Origin: Syntrophorhabdaceae bacterium
GTDB lineage: Bacteria > Desulfobacterota > Syntrophorhabdia > Syntrophorhabdales > Syntrophorhabdaceae
Direction: 5' to 3'
Assembly (NCBI GenBank): GCA_026416315.1
Contig: JAOAFK010000070.1
Span: forward strand, 1 to 19,304
Length of the DNA: 19,304 nucleotides
In this document: in pieces, positions 7,438 to 15,609 of the stretch
Layout of the letters: each line of letters opens with the position of its first letter
Numbering within the stretch: position 1 is the stretch's first letter
The notes under the pieces: model-generated
The model's input: the letters and a program-made list of their open reading frames with translations, nothing else
Told to the model about the DNA's origin: nothing
Database searches by the model: none
Made by a program: the position numbers and the translations under genes

Positions 7438-8375
7438 CTTCCATTACCTAAATTTTTGAATTCAGGTTCTTCTTTCTTGCACCTATCCATCACATAGACA
7501 CATCTGGGATGAAATTTACAACCCTCTGGCAATTCAGACAATCTTGGTACAAAACCTGGAATCACCTTCAGTCTTTTTTCATCAGGTCTTAATGCAAAAA
7601 TAGAATCAATCAGACCTCTACTATATGGATGAAGGGGTTCATGAAAAAAATCATCAACAGGTGCCTCTTCAAGGATTCTTCCTGCATACATAATACCGAT
7701 TGTGTCACCGAATCTTTTCATAATATTGAGATTGTGGGTGATAAAGAGCATGGACATGTTATGGTGTGCCATGATTTCCTTTAAAAGCAAAAGGATATGT
7801 GCCTCTGTTGCCACATCGAGGGCAGTTGTCGGTTCGTCTGCAATTAGAAGAGATGGATTACACGATATGGCAATGGCAATAAGAACCCTTTGTCTCTGCC
7901 CACCACTTAACTGATGGGGATACTGATAATATCTCTTATCAGGGTTATCGAAACCGACTTTTCTTAATAATTCCATGGATTGTTCCTTTGCCTTTGCTCT
8001 GGATAGGCCTTTATGAACCATTAATGTTTCAGAAATCTGCTCACCTATCTGAATGACAGGGTTTAAGGCTGTCATGGGTTCTTGAAAAATCATTCCAATT
8101 CTATTCCCCCTTATATCTTCCATCTCTTTATCCGTTAATGATAAAAGGTTTTTTCCTTCGAAAAATATTTTTCCCCCCGATATTTTTCCCGGTGGAGGGA
8201 TAAGTCTCATGATGGAAAGGGCTGTCATGGTCTTACCAGAACCGCTTTCTCCTATGAGGCCGAATACCTTTCCTTTTTCAATGACAAGATCCAGGCCACT
8301 GATAACAGTTATGACCTGGGAGTCTATGAAAAAACTCGTATAAAGATTTGAAATTTCTATAATATAATCTTTCAC
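7413..8375 (-). CDS. Dipeptide/oligopeptide ABC transporter ATP-binding protein, DppD/OppD type
   Basis: First gene of a two-gene unit, partner of the DppF-like ATPase. The 320 residues have Walker A GESGSGKT at 42-49, Q-loop Q98, signature LSGGQ at 156-160, Walker B with D180-E181 followed by P-T-T-A-L-D, and the oligopeptide C-terminal domain (E-P-L-H-P-Y-S-R-G-L, then G-F-V-P-R-L-S-E-L-P-E-G-C). The tail has four cysteines, C-x5-C-x6-C-x17-C; the equivalent cysteines hold a 4Fe-4S cluster in a known DppD structure. The start is GTG at 8373-8375 with only a weak AAAGAG upstream. Permease genes normally sit directly upstream of dppD, but here the neighbour is the divergent SagB-like gene, so the importer must be completed by genes elsewhere. 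Confidence 0.92.
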   Translation of the reverse strand: MKDYIIEISNLYTSFFIDSQVITVISGLDLVIEKGKVFGLIGESGSGKTMTALSIMRLIPPPGKISGGKIFFEGKNLLSLTDKEMEDIRGNRIGMIFQEPMTALNPVIQIGEQISETLMVHKGLSRAKAKEQSMELLRKVGFDNPDKRYYQYPHQLSGGQRQRVLIAIAISCNPSLLIADEPTTALDVATEAHILLLLKEIMAHHNMSMLFITHNLNIMKRFGDTIGIMYAGRILEEAPVDDFFHEPLHPYSRGLIDSIFALRPDEKRLKVIPGFVPRLSELPEGCKFHPRCVYVMDRCKKEEPEFKNLGNGRWIRCYLF

Positions 8376-8387
8376 AATAAAAACTCT

Positions 8388-8416
8388 TTGATTATTTTAA
8401 CCCTATGCATTATACT
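8388..8416 (+). promoter_or_regulatory. Putative promoter for the SagB-like gene and the gua-dnaE-accA-pgi run
   Basis: TTGATT at 8388-8393, a 17-base spacer, and TATACT at 8411-8416. The start site would be near 8423, only about 7 bases before the ATG at 8430, so the mRNA would be nearly leaderless for that start. Its -10 box overlaps the -10 box of the opposite promoter. Confidence 0.5.
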
Positions 8417-8436
8417 AATCCCATAAAAAATGGCAA
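8409..8436 (-). promoter_or_regulatory. Putative promoter for the dppD-dppF-like genes
   Basis: Reading the minus strand, TTGCCA (8436-8431), a 16-base spacer, and a perfect TATAAT (8414-8409). The start site would be near 8402, about 27 bases before the GTG of the DppD-like gene. The -35 box lies inside the first codons of the divergent SagB-like gene. Confidence 0.5.
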
Positions 8437-9101
8437 GCCTTTTGTGCGCCATAATTTTATTCTTCTATTTTTTTAATAACGGTCAAGCCATGGAAATTAT
8501 AAAACTGAATGAACCAGTAGATGACAAAACTATTTATTTTAAAGATCTCATTAACAAAAGATATACGGTGAGGGACTATAGAGACACGCCATTAAATATA
8601 GAGGACCTTTCATATATCCTCTGGGCTGCTTATGGTTTCAAAAAGGACGGTGGGAGGACCGTGCCTTCCGCAGGGGCACTTTATCCTCTAAACTTATATG
8701 TAGCCTGTGGAAATTTAGAGATTAAAAAGGGAGAAAAGGCGCAAAAGGGTTTGTATGCATATGAACCTCATAAACACGAGCTGGTCCTTATAAAAAATCA
8801 GGATATCAGGACACACATTGCAAGGGCATCATTGTCTCAGATGTGGATGGCCCATGCACCGTGTATGATAATAATCACCTGTGAATACAGCCGTATAACC
8901 TTTAAATACAGGGAAAGAGGTATTAGATACGCCCATATGGAGGTGGGCAATGTATCTCAGAATATATCCCTTGCTGCCTTTAATAGGGGGCTTGCCTGCG
9001 GTATCGTGGGTGCATTCTATGATGATGATGTAAAGGCTGTGCTTGGCATAAAAGAAACCCATGAACCCCTTTTACTTATGCCCATCGGCTATAAGAAATA
9101 A
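8430..9101 (+). CDS. SagB/ThcOx-family nitroreductase-fold oxidoreductase with hydrophobic N-terminus
   Basis: FMN-dependent nitroreductase-fold protein of the SagB/ThcOx branch. In RiPP clusters such enzymes oxidise azolines to azoles, but many stand-alone members have no known substrate. Visible motifs are R-Y-T-V-R-D-Y (44-50, flavin-binding start), P-S-A-G-A-L-Y-P-L (79-87, the hallmark of this branch), R-Y-A-H-M-E-V-G-N-V-S-Q-N (about 166-178), G-L-A-C-G-I-V-G-A-F and L-L-L-M-P-I-G-Y at the end. Residues 1-20 are hydrophobic and end G-Q-A, like a signal peptide or anchor, but have no basic residue at the start. A stop codon lies two codons upstream, so 8430 is the earliest ATG. The alternative ATG at 8490 would remove the whole hydrophobic segment and give a cytoplasmic protein. 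Neither has a clear ribosome binding site. No YcaO cyclodehydratase or precursor peptide is nearby. guaB follows after 18 bases. Confidence 0.82.
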   Translation: MASLLCAIILFFYFFNNGQAMEIIKLNEPVDDKTIYFKDLINKRYTVRDYRDTPLNIEDLSYILWAAYGFKKDGGRTVPSAGALYPLNLYVACGNLEIKKGEKAQKGLYAYEPHKHELVLIKNQDIRTHIARASLSQMWMAHAPCMIIITCEYSRITFKYRERGIRYAHMEVGNVSQNISLAAFNRGLACGIVGAFYDDDVKAVLGIKETHEPLLLMPIGYKK

Positions 9102-9119
9102 ATCTTTGAAGGAGCATTT

Positions 9120-10586
9120 ATGATAGATGAAGAATTAAAAGAAGGCCTTACCTTTGATGATGTTTTATTGATCCCTGCCATGAGCAAGGTAATGCCAAAG
9201 GATGTGGATATCTCCACATATCTAACACGACAGATTAAACTTAATATACCCATAATCAGTGCTGCCATGGATACGGTAACGGAATCAAAAACAGCCATAT
9301 GCCTTGCTCAGGAAGGAGGCATGGGTATAATCCATAGAAATATGAGTATTGAGGAGCAGGCCCAGGAGGTGGAAAAGGTAAAAAAGTCAGAAAGCGGCAT
9401 GATTATAGACCCCATTACAATAAGACCAGAACAGAAGATAAGGGATGCCCTTGAATTGATGGCAAAATACAGGATATCAGGTATACCTGTCACAAAAGGA
9501 AAGAAACTTGTAGGTATTATAACAAACAGGGATTTGAGATTTGAGACAAACCTCGATGAAACCGTTGGAAATGTAATGACAAAAGAAAATCTCATCACAG
9601 TGAAAGAAGGGATCAGTCTTGAAGAATCAAAGAGTATACTCCATAAGCATAAGATAGAAAAACTGCTTGTTGTGGATGACAAATTTAATCTCAAGGGTTT
9701 AATCACCATAAAGGATATTGAAAAGATGAGGAAATACCCCAATTCCTGTAAAGACCATTTAGGAAGATTGAGGGTAGGGGCAGCCGTCGGGGTTGGACCT
9801 GATAGAGACAAAAGGGTAGAGGCGCTTCTGAAGGCAGGGTGCGATGTAATAGTAATTGACACAGCCCACGGTCATTCAAAAAATGTGATAGAAGCCATAA
9901 AAGACATAAAGAATAATTTTAAAAATGTGCAACTTATAGCAGGAAACATTGCAACTGCAGAAGGATGCGAGGCATTAATCAAGGCTGGATGCGATGCTGT
10001 AAAAGTAGGTGTGGGTCCTGGTTCTATATGCACCACAAGGATCATAGCAGGCGTTGGTGTTCCCCAGATAACAGCCATTATGGAGGCTTCAAAGGTCGCA
10101 AAAAAATATGAGATACCCATTATTGCCGATGGAGGTATAAAATTCTCTGGAGATATCACAAAGGCAATCGCAGCAGGAGCAGATTCTGTAATGATTGGCA
10201 ATCTCTTTGCTGGCACAGATGAGACACCTGGAGAGATGATACTCTATCAGGGAAGAACGTATAAGGTATATAGGGGTATGGGCTCCCTGGAGGTGATGAA
10301 GGAAGGTAAATCAAGGGACAGATACTGTATAGATGAAACGGAAATGGAATCAAAGCTTGTACCCGAAGGTATAGAGGGTAGGGTGCCTTACAGGGGCTCC
10401 CTATCCATTGTGGTGCAGCAGCTTGCAGGAGGGTTAAGGGCAGGAATGGGTTATGTAGGATGTGTAAACATAAAAGAACTCCAGACAAAGACAAAATTTT
10501 TAAGGATTACTTCCGCTGGTCTCAGGGAAAGCCATGTCCATGATGTAATTATAACAAAAGAGGCCCCGAATTACAGGATTGAATAA
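9120..10586 (+). CDS. guaB: Inosine-5'-monophosphate dehydrogenase
   Basis: Oxidises IMP to XMP with NAD, the committed step of guanine nucleotide synthesis in the cytoplasm. At 488 residues it equals E. coli GuaB in length. The N-terminus L-T-F-D-D-V-L-L-I-P opens the TIM barrel. A CBS pair is inserted at about 95-205 (I-S-G-I-P-V-T and I-E-K-L-L-V-V-D). The catalytic loop G-P-G-S-I-C-T-T-R places the nucleophile at C304. The phosphate site A-D-G-G-I-K-F-S-G-D-I follows, and the flap carries S-R-D-R-Y (about 397-401). AAGGAG lies 5 bases before the ATG. The stop overlaps the guaA start by one base (TAATG), so guaB and guaA are translationally coupled and give the whole IMP to GMP route. Confidence 0.98.
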   Translation: MIDEELKEGLTFDDVLLIPAMSKVMPKDVDISTYLTRQIKLNIPIISAAMDTVTESKTAICLAQEGGMGIIHRNMSIEEQAQEVEKVKKSESGMIIDPITIRPEQKIRDALELMAKYRISGIPVTKGKKLVGIITNRDLRFETNLDETVGNVMTKENLITVKEGISLEESKSILHKHKIEKLLVVDDKFNLKGLITIKDIEKMRKYPNSCKDHLGRLRVGAAVGVGPDRDKRVEALLKAGCDVIVIDTAHGHSKNVIEAIKDIKNNFKNVQLIAGNIATAEGCEALIKAGCDAVKVGVGPGSICTTRIIAGVGVPQITAIMEASKVAKKYEIPIIADGGIKFSGDITKAIAAGADSVMIGNLFAGTDETPGEMILYQGRTYKVYRGMGSLEVMKEGKSRDRYCIDETEMESKLVPEGIEGRVPYRGSLSIVVQQLAGGLRAGMGYVGCVNIKELQTKTKFLRITSAGLRESHVHDVIITKEAPNYRIE

Positions 10587-12136
10587 TGATGCATGACTAT
10601 CATAGAGAAATAATTGTTATCCTTGACTTTGGTTCACAATATACCCAGCTGATAGCAAGAAAGGTAAGAGAACTTAAGGTATACTGTGAAATCTATCCTT
10701 ATAATATACCAGTTGATAACATCATTTTGTTGAAACCTAAAGGGATAATCCTTTCCGGTGGACCAAAAAGCTTAACAAAAGAAGATGCGCCTGTTATTGG
10801 AAAGGAAATCTTTGACTTGAATATCCCCGTTTTAGGCATATGTTACGGATTACAGCTTATTACAAAACTCTTTGACGGTGAGGTAGATGCCTCCACAAAA
10901 AGGGAATACGGTAAATCCCATATTTTTATAGATGAACATGATAGCTTGTTAGAAGGTATAAAGGATGGTGATATTGTCTGGATGAGCCATCAGGACAGGA
11001 TATTCACCATGCCTATTGGTTATAAAGCCCTTGCCCATTCTGAAAATTCACCCTATGCGGTCATAAAAGATAAAGATAGAGATATATACGGTGTTCAGTT
11101 CCATCCAGAGGTACATCATACACCAAAGGGAAAGCAGATACTGAAAAACTTTTTATATAAGATCTGCGGGTGCGAAGGACTTTATTCACCAAAGTCTTTT
11201 GTAGATGTGGCCACCGAACATATAAAAAGGGAAACAGGTGGTGAAAATGTGATTTGTGCATTAAGTGGTGGAGTTGATTCTTCTGTAGTTTCTGCACTGG
11301 TTCATAAGGCAATTGGTGACCGTCTACACTGCATCTTTGTAAATAACGGTCTTTTAAGAAAGAATGAGGTGGAAGAGGTCATAGGTGCCTTTGAAAATAT
11401 CATGCACATAAAACTCCATTATGTAAATGCAGAGGAGAGTTTTTTGAAGGCATTAAAAGGTGTTAGAGACCCTGAAAGAAAGAGAAAAATTATAGGAAGG
11501 CTTTTTATAAAGATTTTTGAAGAAGAGGCAAAAAAGATAGGGAATGTAAAGTTCCTTGCCCAAGGCACCTTGTATCCTGATGTGATTGAAAGCGTTTCTT
11601 TTAAAGGTCCTTCGGCAACGATAAAAAGCCACCATAATGTGGGTGGGTTGCCAAAAAGGATGAGGCTCAAGCTCATTGAACCTTTGAGGGAGCTTTTCAA
11701 GGACGAGGTAAGGATAGTGGGAAGGGAGTTAGGTTTGCCTGATTTCATAGTAGAAAGGCAGCCATTTCCAGGTCCAGGACTTGCCATAAGGATCATAGGT
11801 GAGGTTACAAAGGAAAGGCTTGAACTTCTTCGTGAGGCAGACAGTATCGTAAGGGAAGAGATTGAAAGGAACAAAAGATTCAGACATATCTGGCAATCTT
11901 TTGCCATACTGATACCTGTAAAGACCGTAGGGGTAATGGGCGATGAAAGAACATATGCAAATGTTATTGCATTGAGGGTTGTAGAGAGTGAAGATGGAAT
12001 GACAGCAGACTGGTCAAAACTCCCTTATGATGTTTTAGATAGGATATCAAGAAGGATCATCAATGAAGTGCCCGGGATAAACCGGGTTGTATATGACATC
12101 TCATCAAAACCACCGAGCACAATTGAATGGGAATAA
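10586..12136 (+). CDS. guaA: GMP synthase (glutamine-hydrolysing)
   Basis: Converts XMP, ATP and glutamine to GMP. The 516 residues hold the class I glutamine amidotransferase domain first, with nucleophile C86 in G-I-C-Y-G and the His-Glu pair H173/E175 in F-H-P-E-V. The ATP-pyrophosphatase domain follows, with the PP-loop S-G-G-V-D-S at 227-232. The C-terminal dimerisation and XMP-binding domain ends K-P-P-S-T-I-E-W-E, as in almost all GuaA proteins. The family is usually about 510-525 residues. The first ATG at 10586 overlaps the guaB stop; a second ATG follows immediately at 10589, and either may be used. The dnaE start is 2 bases after the stop, or inside the last codons if the earlier ATG is used. 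Confidence 0.98.
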   Translation: MMHDYHREIIVILDFGSQYTQLIARKVRELKVYCEIYPYNIPVDNIILLKPKGIILSGGPKSLTKEDAPVIGKEIFDLNIPVLGICYGLQLITKLFDGEVDASTKREYGKSHIFIDEHDSLLEGIKDGDIVWMSHQDRIFTMPIGYKALAHSENSPYAVIKDKDRDIYGVQFHPEVHHTPKGKQILKNFLYKICGCEGLYSPKSFVDVATEHIKRETGGENVICALSGGVDSSVVSALVHKAIGDRLHCIFVNNGLLRKNEVEEVIGAFENIMHIKLHYVNAEESFLKALKGVRDPERKRKIIGRLFIKIFEEEAKKIGNVKFLAQGTLYPDVIESVSFKGPSATIKSHHNVGGLPKRMRLKLIEPLRELFKDEVRIVGRELGLPDFIVERQPFPGPGLAIRIIGEVTKERLELLREADSIVREEIERNKRFRHIWQSFAILIPVKTVGVMGDERTYANVIALRVVESEDGMTADWSKLPYDVLDRISRRIINEVPGINRVVYDISSKPPSTIEWE

Positions 12137-12138
12137 AG

Positions 12139-15100
12139 ATGAAAGAGTTTGTTCATCTCCATGTCCATACACAGTATAGTTTGCTTGATGGAGCAATTAG
12201 ATTTGAGCCCTTATTTGACCTTGCAAAAAAATATGGAATGCCAGCTTGTAGCATCACAGACCATGGAAACATGTTCGGAGTGATAGATTTTTATTTCAGT
12301 GCAAAAGAGGTAGGTATAAAACCCATTATAGGTTGTGAGGCATATATATCACCTAAATCAAGGTTCGATAAAAAGACAAAAGGTGAGGATAATGCCTACC
12401 ATGTGATCCTCCTTGCCATGAACAATAACGGCTATAAGAACCTTGTAAAACTCATCAGTATTGCCCAGTTAGAAGGTTTCTATTATGTACCCAGAATAGA
12501 CAAAGAGGTGCTCAAAGCATACAATGAAGACCTCATATGCCTTACCGCCTGTATAAAAGGTGAGATTCCCAACAATATCTTGAAAGGTACTGAAAAGGCA
12601 TTAAAAGAAAGCATTGAAGAGTATCTTTCCATTTTTGGAGATAGACTCTTTTTTGAACTTCAAGATAATGGCATTGCTGAACAGAGAACTGTAAACGAAA
12701 GACTTATAGAACTATCCCGCTATTACAATATACCTGTTGTAGCAACAAATGACTGCCATTATTTAAAAAAGGATGAGGCAAGGGCACATGAATTGCTTCT
12801 CTGCATCCAGACGAGAAAGAAACTATCCGATAAAGACAGGATGAGCTTTCAAACCGATGAGTTTTATTTCAAATCTCCTGATGAGATGTATAATGGGTTT
12901 TCAGGATATCCAGAGGCACTTAAAAATACAATAAGAATAGCAGAGATGTGCAATGTGGAGATAAAAACAGGAGTCTATCATTTTCCAGAATTCACTACAC
13001 CTGACAATCTTAATATAAACGAATACCTTGAAAAAAAATGCAGGGATGGTTTTGAAAGAAAGTTAGATAAAATTAAGGCCTCATATAAGAACTTTAACGA
13101 TGAGATACTCGAAGAATATAGAAGAAGACTCGAATATGAATTAAACGTGATAAAAAATACAAATTTTGCAGGCTATTTTCTCATCGTGTCCGATTTTATC
13201 AATTATGCAAAAGAGAAACAGATTCCCGTTGGTCCTGGCAGGGGTTCGGCAGCAGGAAGCCTGATAGCCTATTGCCTCGGCATAACAGATATAGACCCTA
13301 TAAAATATAACCTACTATTCGAGAGATTTCTCAATCCGGAAAGGGTCTCCATGCCCGATATTGACGTGGATTTCTGTAAAAAGAGAAGGGATGAAGTAAT
13401 ACAGTACGTTACAGAAAAATACGGCAAGGAAAATGTGGCACAAATCATCACATTCGGAACTATGCAATCAAGGGCTGCTGTTAGGGATGTGGGAAGGGCA
13501 CTGGGTATGCCCCTTGCAGAGGTGGACAGGATCGCAAAGCTAATCCCTCTTATGAGCAAAAGCATAAGGCATGCCATAGAAACTGAACCACAATTAAAAC
13601 AGGTTTATGAAAGTGATAGGAATGTTAAGGAATTACTCGATTATGCCTCTACCCTTGAGGGTCTTGCGAGACATGCATCAACACATGCTGCAGGGATTGT
13701 TATATCCAATAAGGATTTAACAGAATATCTTCCATTGTACAGAGGCCAGAAGGGTGAAACAGTGACCCAGTACCCCATGAAGACCATAGAAAAAATAGGG
13801 CTCATAAAAATTGATTTTTTAGGCCTCGAAACATTGACGCTCATGCACGATGTTATAGAGATGTTAAAAAAAGATGGCATTGAAGTGGACATAGATAAAA
13901 TTCCTCTTGATGATAAAAAGACATACGAACTTCTTTCATCTGGTGATACCTCCGGGGTGTTCCAGCTTGAAAGTAGAGGCATGAAAGACCTCTTGGTAAA
14001 GCTTAAACCATCAAAATTTGAGGACATCATGCCCCTTATTGCCTTATATCGGCCTGGACCACTTAAAAGCGGCATGGTAGAAGAATTCATTAGAAGAAAA
14101 AACAACCCCTCTCTTATAAAATACGAATTACCCTATCTTGAAGATATATTAAAAGAAACATACGGTGTCATAATATACCAGGAACAGATCATGAAGATCG
14201 CCGAGGTGCTTGCGGGATTTTCCATTAAAGATGCCGATGCATTAAGAAAGGCAATGGCAAAAAAGATACCAGAGGAGTTAGAAAGATATAGTGAACAGTT
14301 TGTAAAAGGTGCTGTTTCAAAAGGCATAAACAAAGAGACAGCAGAAAAGATATACAATATCATAAAGCAGTTTGGAGAATATGGATTCAATAAGTCCCAT
14401 AGCACTGCCTATGGGTTGATCGCCTATCAGACAGCATATCTAAAGGCAAATTACTATATATACTATCTCACTGCCATGCTCACCACTGAGGTGAACAATA
14501 CGGACAAATTGATAAAATATATCACAGAATGCAGAGAGGCGGGTATTGAGATTCTGCCACCTGATATAAATAAAAGCGATAAGTTTTTTAAAATAGAAAA
14601 TAACAAGATTAGATTTGGTCTGGCAGGTATAAAAAATGTAGGCGATGCTGCCCTTGATAATATCATTGCTGTGAGAGAAAAAATAGGTGGTTTTAAATCT
14701 TTTGGAGAGTTCTGTGAATCAATAGATTCAAGAAAGGTAAATAAAAAAGTACTTGAAAGTCTTGCCAAGGCAGGATGTTTTGACAGTATGGGGCTTAAGC
14801 GCTCACAAGTCTTGCATTTAATAAAAGAGAGGGTGGATAAAAGCATTAAAAGAAACGAAAGAGCCATTATGCAGGCCTCCCTTTTTGATATGGATGATGA
14901 AGTCCATACAAATGGTTATTTTTTTCAGATACCTGAAATGGAAGAACTTTCATACAGAGAGCTCCTTGCAGGAGAAAAGGAGGCCTTTGGATTTTATTTC
15001 ACCCAACACCCCCTTGAACCATATGAAAAGTTCATTAAAATCATCACAGAATTCGATACCCAGAGTATAAAAGAGATGGACATACAAGAGGATATAGATT

Positions 15101-15609
15101 TAGTGGGAGTTATAAACAGTTTTAAAGAAATTACCACAAAAAAGGGCGACAGAATGGCCTATGTGAATCTTGAAGACAAAAAGGGGATTATCGAGGCCAT
15201 AGTATTTCCTGAAGTATATACAAAATCCATTGAGATCTTAAAGGGTGATAAGCCTATTGTGGTGAGTGGCTCCATAGAAAAGGTAGAAGAGGGCACAGCA
15301 AAGATAAGGACAAAAAAGATAACCCTCCTTGAAGATATAGTAAAAAAGATGGAAAACATCCTCGTTTTGAGATTAGACTGTAAGGTAATAAAAAGGGAAG
15401 AGATGAGAAGATTAAAAGAAATACTGACAACCATAAAAGGATATACAAAAGTTTTCATTGAGCTTCAGCTAAATGGTGATATCCAGAGGATCAAGATTCC
15501 CGAAATAAGAATAGACAGGGATAAGATAGACATCTTAACAAAACATTTTGAAAAAGGATTGAAAATCTATGAAATAAGAGGAGAACAGAGGGATGAGATA
15601 CTATCTTGA
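12139..15609 (+). CDS. dnaE: DNA polymerase III subunit alpha
   Basis: Catalytic subunit of the replicative polymerase. About 1156 residues from 12139, close to E. coli DnaE (1160). The PHP domain opens with H-L-H-V-H-T (H8, H10) and S-I-T-D-H-G-N. The PolC-type palm has G-P-G-R-G-S-A-A-G-S, then P-D-I-D-V-D-F with D407 and D409, and K-I-D-F-L-G-L with D559: the three catalytic aspartates. A clamp-binding motif Q-A-S-L-F occurs at 912-916, followed by an OB-fold (I-D-L-V-G-V-I-N to I-I-E-A-I-V-F). ATG 12139 is preferred because it starts just before K-E-F-V-H-L-H-V-H-T and lies after the guaA stop with GGGA 6 bases upstream. ATG 12127 would add M-G-I-K and overlap guaA by 10 bases. The 3' end overlaps accA by 17 bases. 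Confidence 0.97.
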   Translation: MKEFVHLHVHTQYSLLDGAIRFEPLFDLAKKYGMPACSITDHGNMFGVIDFYFSAKEVGIKPIIGCEAYISPKSRFDKKTKGEDNAYHVILLAMNNNGYKNLVKLISIAQLEGFYYVPRIDKEVLKAYNEDLICLTACIKGEIPNNILKGTEKALKESIEEYLSIFGDRLFFELQDNGIAEQRTVNERLIELSRYYNIPVVATNDCHYLKKDEARAHELLLCIQTRKKLSDKDRMSFQTDEFYFKSPDEMYNGFSGYPEALKNTIRIAEMCNVEIKTGVYHFPEFTTPDNLNINEYLEKKCRDGFERKLDKIKASYKNFNDEILEEYRRRLEYELNVIKNTNFAGYFLIVSDFINYAKEKQIPVGPGRGSAAGSLIAYCLGITDIDPIKYNLLFERFLNPERVSMPDIDVDFCKKRRDEVIQYVTEKYGKENVAQIITFGTMQSRAAVRDVGRALGMPLAEVDRIAKLIPLMSKSIRHAIETEPQLKQVYESDRNVKELLDYASTLEGLARHASTHAAGIVISNKDLTEYLPLYRGQKGETVTQYPMKTIEKIGLIKIDFLGLETLTLMHDVIEMLKKDGIEVDIDKIPLDDKKTYELLSSGDTSGVFQLESRGMKDLLVKLKPSKFEDIMPLIALYRPGPLKSGMVEEFIRRKNNPSLIKYELPYLEDILKETYGVIIYQEQIMKIAEVLAGFSIKDADALRKAMAKKIPEELERYSEQFVKGAVSKGINKETAEKIYNIIKQFGEYGFNKSHSTAYGLIAYQTAYLKANYYIYYLTAMLTTEVNNTDKLIKYITECREAGIEILPPDINKSDKFFKIENNKIRFGLAGIKNVGDAALDNIIAVREKIGGFKSFGEFCESIDSRKVNKKVLESLAKAGCFDSMGLKRSQVLHLIKERVDKSIKRNERAIMQASLFDMDDEVHTNGYFFQIPEMEELSYRELLAGEKEAFGFYFTQHPLEPYEKFIKIITEFDTQSIKEMDIQEDIDLVGVINSFKEITTKKGDRMAYVNLEDKKGIIEAIVFPEVYTKSIEILKGDKPIVVSGSIEKVEEGTAKIRTKKITLLEDIVKKMENILVLRLDCKVIKREEMRRLKEILTTIKGYTKVFIELQLNGDIQRIKIPEIRIDRDKIDILTKHFEKGLKIYEIRGEQRDEILS

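Noticed and set aside
8430..9101. A RiPP (azole peptide) biosynthesis cluster around the SagB-like gene
   Set aside because: No YcaO, E1-like partner, precursor peptide or dedicated exporter is adjacent; neighbours are dipeptide ATPases and guaB.
9308..9862. 184-codon open frame on the - strand inside guaB
   Set aside because: Shadow of the CBS and barrel region of guaB; composition is an antisense pattern rich in Ser, Ile and Phe with no motif.
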